Source of the DNA: SAR202-VII-2 sp965263165
GTDB lineage: Bacteria > Chloroflexota > Dehalococcoidia > Lucifugimonadales > SAR202-VII-2
Direction of reading: 5' to 3'
DNA: 64,000 nucleotides
NCBI GenBank assembly: GCA_965263165.1
Contig: OZ253584.1
Span: forward strand, 806,001 to 870,000
Below the pieces are notes generated by a model. The model searched no databases and was not told the origin of the DNA. It saw nothing but the letters and a program-made list of their open reading frames with translations. The first letter of the stretch is position 1, and the number at the start of each line of letters is the position of its first letter. Shown one piece after another: positions 1 through 8,720 of this stretch. A program made the position numbers and the translations under genes.

Positions 1-960
1 CCGCTGGTCGGCGGCGCCGTGCTGGAGAAGGACCGTCCGTACCTCATCCCGCTCATAGAGCGCCTGCGGCTCCCGCCCGAAGTCATGGCAAGAGCCAACC
101 CGAAGAGCTCCACCGGACGGCTGGACATCTTCACGCGCATTGTCGTGGACAACGGCTCGGGATTTGACGAGATCCCTGCTGGGTATACTGGCCCGCTGTA
201 TCTCGAGGTGGTTTCCCGATCGTTTACGATTCAGGTCGCCGAGCAGCTTTCCCTGAATCAGATCAGGCTTGTCCATGGAAAGAGCGCCGGTGTATCCGAC
301 GAAGACCTCAAGCGCCAACACGCACGGTCGCCCCTGCTGTACACGTACGAGATTGGCGGCAGGAACCCTCGTCCTCTGGAAGCCCTGCCGGTATCGGATG
401 GCCTGTTCCTAACCATCGACCTGTCCGGTGACGCGGAGAAAATCGTGGGCTACCGGGCGAAGAAGAACAGCCAGCTCCTGGATCTTTCCCAAATTGCACA
501 CTACCAAACACAGGAGTTCTGGGACCCGGTGGCCTCCGACGGCGCCAATCGCCTCATCCTGGAGCCGGAGGAGTTCTATCTGCTGGTGTCCTCGGAAGGC
601 GTTGCGGTCCCGCCAACGTGGGCTGGCGAGATGATGGCCTTCGACCCAACGAGCGGCGAGCTCAGGACGCATTACGCCGGTTTCTTTGATCCCGGGTTTG
701 GGTTCGCGCCGGCGGATGGCGTCTTGGGAAGCAGGGCGGTGCTGGAGGTCCGCGCGCATGACGTGCCCTTCGCGTTGGAGCACAAACAGAAGATCGCCCG
801 GCTGAGGTTCGAGAACCTGGTGAAGCAGCCTGACAAGCTGTACGGGTTCGATATTGGATCGTCCTATCAGAACCAGCGTCTGCGGGTAAGCAAACACTTC
901 AGAGAATCGGCGCCCAAGCCCTCCCGTCAGGGGTCGTCCTTGCAAGACCCCCTGCTCTAG
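1..960 (+). CDS. 2'-deoxycytidine 5'-triphosphate deaminase family protein, 5' end outside window
   Basis: The reading frame is open from base 1, so the gene begins upstream and 319 residues are visible; an internal GTG at 19 is probably not the start. The protein looks like the long double-domain DCD family, in which two dUTPase/dCTP-deaminase folds are fused. Family-like stretches are HYAGFFDPGFG near two thirds of the visible protein, then VLEVRAHDVPFALEH and a closing LYG...SYQNQ segment. The known role of the family is deamination of dCTP (and in some members dUTP handling) in cytosolic dTTP supply; the exact substrate here is inferred. The family is normally about 360 residues, so only some tens of residues are missing. 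The stop codon TAG lies inside a recurring CTAGGGAAT..CTGAACA motif. The next gene starts 60 bases downstream on the same strand. Confidence 0.8.
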   Translation, partial: PLVGGAVLEKDRPYLIPLIERLRLPPEVMARANPKSSTGRLDIFTRIVVDNGSGFDEIPAGYTGPLYLEVVSRSFTIQVAEQLSLNQIRLVHGKSAGVSDEDLKRQHARSPLLYTYEIGGRNPRPLEALPVSDGLFLTIDLSGDAEKIVGYRAKKNSQLLDLSQIAHYQTQEFWDPVASDGANRLILEPEEFYLLVSSEGVAVPPTWAGEMMAFDPTSGELRTHYAGFFDPGFGFAPADGVLGSRAVLEVRAHDVPFALEHKQKIARLRFENLVKQPDKLYGFDIGSSYQNQRLRVSKHFRESAPKPSRQGSSLQDPLL

Positions 961-1020
961 GGAATCCCTGAACAAGCCGGCCCCCTGTATACCGTCGCCT
1001 CACTGGATTACAGTGTAGAC

Positions 1021-4000
1021 ATGGCGGGAACCGGAACGAAGCTAACGGCAGCCGTTGAAGAATACCTCGCCGACCTGCGCTGCATACGGGCGTCCGGCGG
1101 CGCAACCGGCGAGCTTTCCTACTACCCGCCGCTGTCCAACCTGTTGAACGCGGTTGGCGGCGCCCTGCGGCCCAAGGTCTTCTGCATCAGCGAGCTGGCG
1201 CACCAAGGCGCGGGCCACCCCGACTTCGGCCTGTACGCCGCCAAGCAGGTCCAGAAGGGCAAGCCGCAGGAGGGACAGCTTCCCGAGTGCGGCGTGGTGG
1301 AAGTGAAGTCCGCCGGAGACGACGCCTGGCTCACCGCCGACAGCGAGCAGGTCAGCAAATACTGGAATAAGTACCGGCTCGTGTTGGTCACCAACACCCG
1401 CGACTTCGTGCTGCTTGGCGAAGACGCAGCGGGCAAGCCGGTGAAGCTGGAAACGTTCCGGCTGGCGGAGTCCGCCGCCGCTTTCGAGTCCAAGCTGCAA
1501 ACGCCCCGCCCCTTTGCAAACGAAGTTGGCGCCGGTCTGGGAGAATACCTCTGCCGCGCCCTCTCCCATCGGGCGACCCTCGTTGAGCCAAAGGACCTGG
1601 CGTGGCTGCTGGCCTCCTACGCCCGCGACGGCCTGGCCCGCGTGGAGGCGGCCGGCGACGCGCCATCGCTCCATGCCGTTCGCTCCGCCCTTGAGGAGGC
1701 GCTGGGTGTGCGCTTCGAAGGAGAGCGCGGCGCGGCCTTCTTCCGCTCTACCCTGGTACAGACGCTCTTCTACGGCATCTTCTCCGCTTGGGTATTGTGG
1801 GCGCGCCAGACGCCGCCCCCGACTGGCCGGTTCAACTGGCATGAGGCGGTCTGGCACCTGCGCGCGCCGGTCCTGCAAGCGTTGTTCCAGCAGGTATCGG
1901 CCCCCAGCCGGTTGCAGCCGCTGGGACTGGTTGAGGTGCTGGACTGGACGGCGGCGGCGCTGGACCGCGTGGACCGCTCCGCCTTCTTCGACCGCTTCAG
2001 CGAGGGCGAGGCCGTCCCCTACTTCTACGAGCCGTTCCTGGAGGCGTTCGATCCCGACCTGCGCAAGCAGCTTGGCGTCTGGTACACGCCTCCCGAGGTG
2101 GTGCGCTACATGGTGGCCCGCGTGGACCGGGCACTCAAGGACGACCTTGGCATCGCCGACGGGCTGGCGGCAGAGAACGTCTACGTCCTCGACCCCTGCT
2201 GCGGCACGGGGGCCTACCTCGCCGAGGTGCTGCGCCGCATCGCCGCCAACCTGGAGGGCCGGGGCCTCGGCGCCCTGACCGGAGCGCGGGTGAAGCAGGC
2301 CGCCACCAAGCGCGTCTTCGGCTTCGAGATCATGCCCGCGCCCTTCGTGGTGGCCCACCTGCAGGTCGGCCTCACCATGCAGGCGTTGGACGCCCCGTTG
2401 TCCGATGACGAGACGGAGCGCGCCGGGGTGTACCTCACCAACGCCCTCACCGGCTGGGAGCCAAGCGTGCAGAAGCCGCTACCCTTCCCGGAGCTGGAGG
2501 AGGAGCGCGACCGCGCCGAGCGGGTCAAGCAGGAGGCCCCGGTCCTCGTGATCTTGGGCAATCCGCCCTACAACCGATACCCGGGTGTGGGTATGAGCGA
2601 GGAACGGGAACTAACTCTAGCTTACCGTGCCACAAAACAGGTAAAGCTGTACGAAAAGAAGGCGCTGAACGATCTCTACGTACGGTTCTTCCGGATGGCC
2701 GAGCGGCGCATCACAGAGAAAACGGGACGAGGAGTAATTTGCTTCATCTCCAACTACTCGTGGCTTGACGGATTAGCATTCGCTGGCATGAGGGAGCACT
2801 ATCTGGAGGCGTTCGACGTCATCCGCATCGACAACCTGCATGGCGACCGTATTATCTCAGAGTACGCCCCGGACGGGCGGACCAGCGAGACCGTCTTTGC
2901 TCTCCGAGGACAGTCGCCGGGAATCAAGGTCGGCACGGCGATCACTCTGCTGTCAAAGTCCGCCTCGTCCGATGCAACGGCGGATAAGCGCATCCGTTAC
3001 CGCGACTTCCACCAGGCAAGGGCCGACGAGAGGCGTCAGGCATTACTGAACAGTCTCGAATCTCCCACAATCGATTCAGGCTACTCAATATTGGATCCAG
3101 ACCTTCAGCTTGGCCTGCCATTGAAGCCATTGACGGTGGGCGACGGTTGGCAGCACTGGCCAGCGTTGCCGGATCTGTTCTTGACCTTCTTCTCTGGGGC
3201 GAACACCAATCGAGACCCGTTTCTCGTTGATATTGATCTCGACCGGCTTCAGCGTCGCCTAACTGATTACTTCAACAGAGCCTTGAGTCACGACGAGATT
3301 GCCCGGCGTTATCCCTTGATTATGAAGCCTCTGGGGTATTTTGATGCGATTGCAACTCGTGAGACATTAGTTCACCGTGGCGGTCCCACACAAACAGGCT
3401 TCATCCGCTTCACGTACCGTCCTTTTGATACCCGCTGGCTCTACTGGGAGGCAGATACGAAGCTTCTGAATGACAAACGTGCTGATTACTTGTCTCATGT
3501 ATTCGACGATAACATGTGGTTATCTGCTGCCAGGCATTTGAGGAAGGGTGTGGGGGAACCGCAGGCCTGTTTCGCACGGCACTTATCTTCGCTTCATCTG
3601 ATCGAGCGCGGGGCAACAATGTTCCCCGCCTGGCTCCGTGACGACGGCCTAGAGGGCGGGCCAGAGCGTCGCCGTCCCAACCTTTCGGAAGTGGCCCAAC
3701 GCTACCTCGACGAACTTGGGCTGGGTGTGGAGGACCTGTTCCACCACGTCCTCGCGGTGCTGCACGACCCCGCCTATCGCGAGGCCAACGCGGGTGCGCT
3801 GCGGATGGGGTGGCCTCGCATCCCGCTGCCGGGCTGGCCGGACGGCAAAGCCCCCGGGGCGTCGGACGAGCTGGCGGCATCGGCGGCGCGCGGGCGCGAG
3901 TTGGCCGCTCTGCTGGACACGGAGACGCCTGTACCCGGCGTCACCACCGGCGCGCTGCGCCCGGAGGTCGCCGCCATTGCCGTGCCCGCCACCGTCGATA

Positions 4001-4347
4001 GCGGCAACATGGCCGGGGACGACTTCGCGCTGATGGCGGGCTGGGGCCACTTCGGGCAGGGCGAAGCCGTCATGCCGGGCCAGGGCCGCGTCGTCGAGCG
4101 CCCCTACACCGCCGCCGAGCGGGCCGCGCTCGGCGACGCGACGCTCGACGTGTACCTGAACGACCGCGCCTACTGGCGCAACGTCCCCGCCGCCGTCTGG
4201 AACTACAAGCTCGGCGGCTACCAGGCCCTCAAGAAGTGGCTCTCGTACCGGGAGCGCAAGGTCCTGGACCGCCCGCTGTCGCCGGAGGAAGTCCAACACT
4301 TCACGGACACCGCGCGGCGCATCGCTGCCATACTGGGGATGCTCTGA
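1021..4347 (+). CDS. Type ISP-like restriction-modification enzyme (nuclease + N6-adenine methyltransferase + specificity domain)
   Basis: A single polypeptide of 1108 residues. A PD-(D/E)xK-type nuclease site is visible near the N terminus: HPDFG at 66-70 and VVEVK at 92-96. The methyltransferase follows, with SAM motif I DPCCGTGAYL at 391-400 and catalytic motif IV NPPY at 514-517, typical of N6-adenine methylation. The C-terminal third (about 700-1100), with TYRPFDTRWLYWE and LFLTFFSGANTNRDPF, matches the ISP-type C-terminal specificity domain. I see no SF2 helicase motifs between nuclease and methyltransferase, so it is shorter than LlaGI-type enzymes. There is no Shine-Dalgarno sequence before ATG 1021; a 5-bp hairpin (1001-1015) sits there instead. 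The frame is intact, so it is probably a working self-contained system against foreign DNA. A broken relative lies at 28701-31596. Confidence 0.85.
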   Translation: MAGTGTKLTAAVEEYLADLRCIRASGGATGELSYYPPLSNLLNAVGGALRPKVFCISELAHQGAGHPDFGLYAAKQVQKGKPQEGQLPECGVVEVKSAGDDAWLTADSEQVSKYWNKYRLVLVTNTRDFVLLGEDAAGKPVKLETFRLAESAAAFESKLQTPRPFANEVGAGLGEYLCRALSHRATLVEPKDLAWLLASYARDGLARVEAAGDAPSLHAVRSALEEALGVRFEGERGAAFFRSTLVQTLFYGIFSAWVLWARQTPPPTGRFNWHEAVWHLRAPVLQALFQQVSAPSRLQPLGLVEVLDWTAAALDRVDRSAFFDRFSEGEAVPYFYEPFLEAFDPDLRKQLGVWYTPPEVVRYMVARVDRALKDDLGIADGLAAENVYVLDPCCGTGAYLAEVLRRIAANLEGRGLGALTGARVKQAATKRVFGFEIMPAPFVVAHLQVGLTMQALDAPLSDDETERAGVYLTNALTGWEPSVQKPLPFPELEEERDRAERVKQEAPVLVILGNPPYNRYPGVGMSEERELTLAYRATKQVKLYEKKALNDLYVRFFRMAERRITEKTGRGVICFISNYSWLDGLAFAGMREHYLEAFDVIRIDNLHGDRIISEYAPDGRTSETVFALRGQSPGIKVGTAITLLSKSASSDATADKRIRYRDFHQARADERRQALLNSLESPTIDSGYSILDPDLQLGLPLKPLTVGDGWQHWPALPDLFLTFFSGANTNRDPFLVDIDLDRLQRRLTDYFNRALSHDEIARRYPLIMKPLGYFDAIATRETLVHRGGPTQTGFIRFTYRPFDTRWLYWEADTKLLNDKRADYLSHVFDDNMWLSAARHLRKGVGEPQACFARHLSSLHLIERGATMFPAWLRDDGLEGGPERRRPNLSEVAQRYLDELGLGVEDLFHHVLAVLHDPAYREANAGALRMGWPRIPLPGWPDGKAPGASDELAASAARGRELAALLDTETPVPGVTTGALRPEVAAIAVPATVDSGNMAGDDFALMAGWGHFGQGEAVMPGQGRVVERPYTAAERAALGDATLDVYLNDRAYWRNVPAAVWNYKLGGYQALKKWLSYRERKVLDRPLSPEEVQHFTDTARRIAAILGML

Positions 4348-4451
4348 ACAAGCCGGCGCGGGCCTCCAACGGCTCGCCTGTCGAGGGTTATCGCCAGGAT
4401 GCGCCATCGGTTAACATGGGATGCACAGAGCGCACAGGGAGACCTCCACCT

Positions 4452-4810
4452 ATGGGAACATTCAGTTGGCCGCTGCGGATTTCCAGCATGGACGGTCAGC
4501 AGGCCCAGGAGATAGAAGCGACGGTGGATACGGGCGCCGCCTATACGACGCTGCCAACTCGTCTGCTGCGTGAACTGGGAGTGGCGCCGATGGGCAAGCG
4601 CAGGTTTCTCTGCTGGCCGATGGACGGCGGATCGAGATGGACTACGGGGAAGCCCGTGCAACCATCGACGGCGAGAGTGTGACGACGCTAGTGGTCTTTG
4701 GAGAAGACCATGCCCCAGCCCTGCTGGGCGCCTATACCCTTGAAGGTCTGGCCTTGGCGGTGGACCCGGTGGAGCAGCGATTGATTCCAACCCACCTCAT
4801 CATGTACTAG
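4452..4810 (+). pseudogene. Retroviral-type aspartyl protease-like protein, frameshifted
   Basis: Frame 1 from ATG 4452 reads MGTFSWPLRISSMDGQ and then a VDTGAAYTTLP segment, the active-site D-T-G loop of the small aspartyl-protease-like family, up to about 4607. From about 4613 the continuation is in another frame, starting LLADGRRIEMDYGEARA and ending PTHLIMY with TAG at 4808-4810. The second half contains the expected LLGAYTLEGL...VDP segment of this family. The two parts join if one base is restored near 4605-4613. Intact relatives are single-domain proteins of about 120 residues, so both halves together give the full length. It could be a sequencing or assembly error rather than a true mutation. 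Physiological targets of such small proteases are unknown. It lies about 100 bases after the restriction-modification gene, at the edge of the repeat region. Confidence 0.65.
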
Positions 4811-4879
4811 ATGTACTAGCCCGACGCGCCCGGTGAGCAAACGCCGCCCCCTCCGTTCCCCAAGCGGGGTGCAGGGGTC

Positions 4880-5070
4880 GGCTCTGTCCCTGCCCCTGTA
4901 CTCGGGGGAAGGTTAGGAAGGGGGTCCAGGCGCCAAGGCAAGCAAACGCCGTCCCCTCCCCCAAGCAGGGTGCAGGGGGCTGCGCCCCCGCCGGGGGTAC
5001 AGGGGGAGTCCCCCTGTTTCTAAAAACGTTGGAGGGTGGGCCAGGTGGGACAACGGCCTCCGCCACCATA
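4880..5070 (+). repeat. GC-rich hairpin repeat module upstream of element copy A
   Basis: Two short modules recur at several places in the window. The first (about 4880-4925) contains CTGTACTCGGGGGAAGG and is seen again near 28600, 32450, 33180 and, reversed, near 58575. The second (4962-5070) carries a CCCCCGCCGGGGG stretch, a long hairpin made by CAGGGGG and CCCCCTG, then AAAAACGTTGGAGGGTGGG. It recurs near 31940, 32640, 33250, 55361 and, reversed, at 58440. No credible protein is encoded. The 880-base gap 4811-5690 is otherwise filled by copy A and by unassigned sequence from 5489 to 5690. Confidence 0.7.
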
Positions 5071-5111
5071 AGCCCCCCCTCTCCTTCCCCTCAGTCCCTC
5101 GCCACACCCCC

Positions 5112-5140
5112 TTGCAAAATCAGAATAATTGTGCTATAGT
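5112..5140 (+). promoter_or_regulatory. Sigma70-type promoter of repeat element copy A
   Basis: TTGCAA at 5112-5117, a 17-base spacer and TATAGT at 5135-5140. The predicted start is near 5147. The same arrangement occurs in every other copy of the element. Confidence 0.65.
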
Positions 5141-5488
5141 ACCCCCATGAAGTGGGCCCCCGGCCCGCTTCTCTTCCTTGGAGCCTGCCGCATACATTTT
5201 GCACAGGGGGAATCCATAGAGCATCTCCCTGTGGCGGCGCATCTGGGGAAACGTCCCCCAGCCCCACGACCGTCCGAGGAAGGGTGAGACCAGTGGCCAA
5301 TGCCGTTTCCAGACAAGCCCTTTGCAGCCGCGCGGCTCCGCCGCGGTTCACGACGATTCAGCGACAACTGCCCTACGGTCCATCACAGCTCGCTGACGGC
5401 TCCGTGACGGCTTGTGACGCCTTTGTGACGGCCTCCGTGCCTGAAAACCCCGAAATCCGGCTGCTACGCGCCACACATACAATCAAAG
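5112..5488 (+). repeat. Promoter-bearing dispersed element, copy A (candidate non-coding RNA)
   Basis: After the promoter comes a 9-bp hairpin (GAAGTGGGC pairing with GCCCGCTTC) beginning at about 5149. The conserved GGAGCCTGCCGCATACAT block follows, then a divergent central part, and a degenerate array of TGACGGC-type units at about 5379-5445. A CCCCGAAATCCGG block comes next, and the copy ends with ACAATCAAAG at 5479-5488. The centre is the most diverged of the forward copies, and the reading frame from the ATG at 5147 stops early compared with copies C, D and E. A structured transcript is inferred from the conserved promoter and stems; no known RNA family was recognised. Confidence 0.6.
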
Positions 5489-5690
5489 GCCGGGCTGTCG
5501 CCTCGAGGGAAGGTGAGGAAGCGTCCTATCCCCGCCCCCGCAACGACCTCTCTTATCTGACTATGCAAAGCTCCACGAACTTACGCAGACCATCCCTAGT
5601 GTCAGGGCGCTGTCCACAGGCGCCGCCGCAAGCGATGGCGCGCCGGGCCGCCCGGCCTTCGTCCGCAACGGCCGCCGGCGCCAATCGGCT

Positions 5691-6881
5691 CTACACTGCC
5701 CCGGCATCCCTCAGGGCCGCTAGCTCCTCATCCGATAGGCCCAACAGGCCGCCGTAGATTTCCTGATTGTGCTGGCCTGGCGTCGGCGCGGAGCCTATGA
5801 CGTTCTGGCTACGGCTCATCTTGATCAGCTTGCCGGACACGTGGATGACGCCTGCTATGGGGTCCGGCGTCTCCACCAGGCACTCCCGCTCTTGGAGATG
5901 CGGATCGCGGGCGGCGGCGGGAATGTCGTTGATGGGCGCAGACGGAATGCCGGCGCCGGTCAGCGTCTCAACCGCCTCAGCCACCGTGCGGCTCGACAGC
6001 CACTCTCGCACGCCCCCAAGGAGGATTTCCTTGTTCTCCACTCTGCCGTTGCGGTCGGCGAAGCGGGGGTCTTGCAGCCACTCCTCCCTTCCGATGACGC
6101 TACACAACCGGCGGAATATCTCGTTGGCGCCGGCGATGACGAACACCCAACCGTCCTTGCAGGGGAATGCGTCGCTGGGGGGCATGTTCCCCACCTGGTT
6201 GCCGATCTTGGGCTGGACCTGGCCCGTTCCCAGAAAGGCCGCCAGCGGGATTTCGTTGCCGCTGAAGCCGGAGTCGGCCAGGCACACGTCAATGGCCTGC
6301 CCCTCTCCTGAAAGCTCCCGTTCCCGCAGCGCCGCCAACGCGCCGATGGCCGCGTGAAGCGAGGTGATGCGATCGACCAGGGGGAAGAACGTCCTCAACG
6401 GCGGCGTGTCCGGCCAACCGTTGAGGTACATCTGGCCGCTGACCGCCTGGCCCACGGGGTCGAAGCCCGGCCAATCAACGTAGGGGCCGTACTGGCCGAA
6501 GGCGGAGACGTTGACCATGATGATTCGCGGGTTCAGTTCCCTCAGGGCGTCGTACCCGAAGCCCATCGCCTGAATGACGCCGGGCCGGAAGTTCTGAATG
6601 AAGATGTCCGAGACACTCACCAGCCCCCTGAGCAAATCCTTGGCCTGGTCGTCGCGGAGGTTGAGCGTGATGGACTTCTTGCCGGAGTTGTACTGCACCC
6701 AGTAGGCGCTCTGGCCGCGCACGAAAGGTGGGTTCTGCCGCCCCTCCTCGCCTCCCGGTTTCTCCACCTTGATGACCTCGGCGCCCAGCCGCTGCAGGAC
6801 CAACCCACAGCGGGGGCCTGCCTGATAACGGCCCAAATCAAGGACTCGCACACCCTCCAACGCTGCCGTTGGCGCTGCCAT
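5691..6881 (-). CDS. CaiB/BaiF family CoA transferase
   Basis: 396 residues, the normal length for family III CoA transferases, which move CoA between a donor acyl-CoA and a carboxylic acid in the cytosol. The N terminus LEGVRVLDLGRYQAGP and the GAEVIKVEKPGG segment are the family's CoA-binding start. D170 in the LVDRITSLHAAIGALAAL stretch fits the position of the catalytic aspartate. GQYGPYVDWPGFDPVGQA is also a hallmark. The substrate cannot be read from the sequence; formyl-, carnitine- and succinyl-type enzymes all share these motifs. The enoyl-CoA hydratase-like gene lies 20 bases upstream on the same strand, so the two are probably cotranscribed and act on the same acyl-CoA. Confidence 0.88.
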   Translation of the reverse strand: MAAPTAALEGVRVLDLGRYQAGPRCGLVLQRLGAEVIKVEKPGGEEGRQNPPFVRGQSAYWVQYNSGKKSITLNLRDDQAKDLLRGLVSVSDIFIQNFRPGVIQAMGFGYDALRELNPRIIMVNVSAFGQYGPYVDWPGFDPVGQAVSGQMYLNGWPDTPPLRTFFPLVDRITSLHAAIGALAALRERELSGEGQAIDVCLADSGFSGNEIPLAAFLGTGQVQPKIGNQVGNMPPSDAFPCKDGWVFVIAGANEIFRRLCSVIGREEWLQDPRFADRNGRVENKEILLGGVREWLSSRTVAEAVETLTGAGIPSAPINDIPAAARDPHLQERECLVETPDPIAGVIHVSGKLIKMSRSQNVIGSAPTPGQHNQEIYGGLLGLSDEELAALRDAGAV

Positions 6882-6901
6882 GGAGCGACCCCCTCTGCTG
6901 T

Positions 6902-7660
6902 TTAGTCGTTACGCTGAAAGAAGGGCTTGAAGGCTTCACTCACTGGGGCCGTTGGGCGCAGGTCGGTCTGAATGGCCTCGGCCTCCCTGCGAAACATCTG
7001 CTCCCAAGTCAGCCCCACGTACTGTTGGATAAGGCGCTTGCTGCCCTGTACGCTGCGGGCATTGTTCCGCCCTATGGTCTGCCCCATTTCCACCGCCTCA
7101 GCGACAACGCGTTCGGCGGGGACAAGCCGGTTCAGCAAACCGATGCGCTCGGCCTCCGCCGCTTCCACGACGCGCGCTGTGGTGATCAACTCCATCGCGC
7201 GAGGCATCCCCACGATGTGCGGCAACGTCCAGGTGGAGTTCACCTGTCCGTATTGCGCCGCCAGGAACCGGAACCGGGAGCGCTCGCAACCCACCCGCAT
7301 GTCCACCGTCGAGGCTAGCAGTGCTCCGCCCCCGTAGGCCAAGCCGTTGATGGCGCCGATGGTCGGCTTCAGGCAAGTGGCGACGTGCCAGAATATCTCC
7401 CAGCGCCTCACGCGCAGCCGTATAACCTCGTCGGGATCGGTGTCAGCCATCTCGTGGATATCGGCGCCGGCGGAGAAGGCCTTCTCGCCAGCCCCGGTAA
7501 GAACGATCGCCGCGATGTCGTTGTCCCGCTCGGCGTCGGTTATGGCCTGGTCAATCTCCAGCGCCATCTGCATGGACTGCGCGTTGAGCTTTGCCGGTCT
7601 GTTCAGCGTGATGACTGCGACCGCTTCCTCGCGGCGCGTCAGGATGGTCTCGAAGGGCAT
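6902..7660 (-). CDS. Enoyl-CoA hydratase/isomerase family protein
   Basis: A crotonase-fold protein of 252 residues. ATG 7660 was chosen because AAGGAGG sits just upstream; the frame runs further upstream but without family similarity. The oxyanion-hole segment KAFSAGADIHEM and the CLKPTIGAINGLAYGGG segment are clear. The classical hydratase glutamate in the Gly-Gln-Pro-Glu motif is not found: the equivalent region reads FLAAQYGQVNSTW. It may therefore be an isomerase, thioesterase or another crotonase activity rather than a true hydratase. It is followed 20 bases on by the CoA transferase, forming a two-gene acyl-CoA unit. The upstream gap to the ABC operon contains a hairpin at 7742-7759 that could end that operon. 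Confidence 0.85.
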   Translation of the reverse strand: MPFETILTRREEAVAVITLNRPAKLNAQSMQMALEIDQAITDAERDNDIAAIVLTGAGEKAFSAGADIHEMADTDPDEVIRLRVRRWEIFWHVATCLKPTIGAINGLAYGGGALLASTVDMRVGCERSRFRFLAAQYGQVNSTWTLPHIVGMPRAMELITTARVVEAAEAERIGLLNRLVPAERVVAEAVEMGQTIGRNNARSVQGSKRLIQQYVGLTWEQMFRREAEAIQTDLRPTAPVSEAFKPFFQRND

Positions 7661-7741
7661 GCATGCCTCCTTGTAGCGAACGGGCGCGATTGTATCCGGG
7701 GGGGAGGGGAGGCACAAGCAGCCAATCAAAGGCCAAGAACA

Positions 7742-7759
7742 CCCGCTGCTATCAGCGGG
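7742..7759 (-). terminator. Candidate terminator hairpin after the ABC exporter operon
   Basis: A 7-bp perfect stem, CCCGCTG and CAGCGGG with a 4-base loop. On the minus strand it is followed by TGTTCTT. It lies about 35 bases past the stop of the permease gene. The T-tract is short, so termination is only a suggestion. Confidence 0.4.
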
Positions 7760-7792
7760 CGCCGGGGCGGGCCGGCGGAGTCAGCCGAAACC

Positions 7793-8719
7793 CTATGGAC
7801 GAACCTCTTCGCGCAGGAACCTGACGTAGGAGATCCCGAAGCAGACGCCGGCGAGACCCAACATCGCCACGAGATGGGGCCAGATGAGGAGGAGGCTCTG
7901 GCTCAGCGGCAACGGCGTCAGGGATTGCAGTCCCTGCAATTGCTGCGTGACCACGGGGCCAAGGCTGCGGGTCGTGGGAGTCAGGAGTGTGGCGGTGGCT
8001 TCCTCAAAGAGCGTCACTGGCGAGAACCGGAGCACGATGTCCTGAATGCGGATGTGCCGTAGAGCGTCGGCCTGCTCGGCGGTGTCCGGAACAATTAGGT
8101 CGGCGACGCCTCCCGCAAGCATCAGCATGATGAAGCCGAAGAACAGCCAGAGGGCCAGGGACGTGAGGGCGGAGCTTACGGCCCTTCCTAGCCAGACAGA
8201 GGTGAGCATGGCTAGCACCAGCCAAAAGCTCATGTAGACGACCGACGCAACGCCGAACAGCACTATCCTCAGCAGCGCCTCAATGCTGGGAGCGAACCCC
8301 AAGATGATCATTCCCAGGCCGATGACAACCAACACAATGCTGGCCTGGATGATCGCGATGGTGGCCACCCCAGCCAGGAACTTGCCGTTGAAGAGCGCGT
8401 CTCGATAGATCGGCTGCGACAGGGTCCGGGCAAGGGTGCCCTGGCTCCGCTCGCTGTTGATGGAATCGAACCCCAGGGTGATGCCGATCAGTGGCCCGAA
8501 GAAGCTCAGGAAGAAGAGGAAGGGCGGCAGGAAACCGCTGCCGGCGGTGAACATCTGCAAGAAGATGAGCTCTGACGGCAGGTCGCCGGAGACGCCGCGC
8601 AGAGACCTCGCGGCAACGAATCCGGCCCACATGCCAGCCAGGATAATGATCCCCGCCAGGACGACGAAGCGCCGTCGCCCGAAATGGTCTGCCAGTTCTT
8701 TCAGAAAGACGGTGCCCAT
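7793..8719 (-). CDS. ABC-2 type transporter permease
   Basis: A 308-residue integral membrane protein with about six hydrophobic segments. The first is near residues 18-37 (VVLAGIIILAGMWAGFVAA) and the last near 280-300 (LVAMLGLAGVCFGISYVRF). Between segments 2 and 3 lies DSINSERSQGTLARTLSQPI, the conserved cytoplasmic E-R-x-x-G-T-L motif of ABC-2 permeases that contacts the ATPase. The start codon follows the stop of the ATPase gene by one base, so the two are translationally coupled. The protein would form the membrane part of an exporter with the ATPase and the NEW3 protein upstream. The substrate is unknown. Confidence 0.85.
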   Translation of the reverse strand: MGTVFLKELADHFGRRRFVVLAGIIILAGMWAGFVAARSLRGVSGDLPSELIFLQMFTAGSGFLPPFLFFLSFFGPLIGITLGFDSINSERSQGTLARTLSQPIYRDALFNGKFLAGVATIAIIQASIVLVVIGLGMIILGFAPSIEALLRIVLFGVASVVYMSFWLVLAMLTSVWLGRAVSSALTSLALWLFFGFIMLMLAGGVADLIVPDTAEQADALRHIRIQDIVLRFSPVTLFEEATATLLTPTTRSLGPVVTQQLQGLQSLTPLPLSQSLLLIWPHLVAMLGLAGVCFGISYVRFLREEVRP

Positions 8720-8720
8720 G

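Noticed and set aside
5152..5757. A 201-codon frame running through element copy A
   Set aside because: It runs through repeats and into the CoA-transferase gene's opposite strand, with no similarity.
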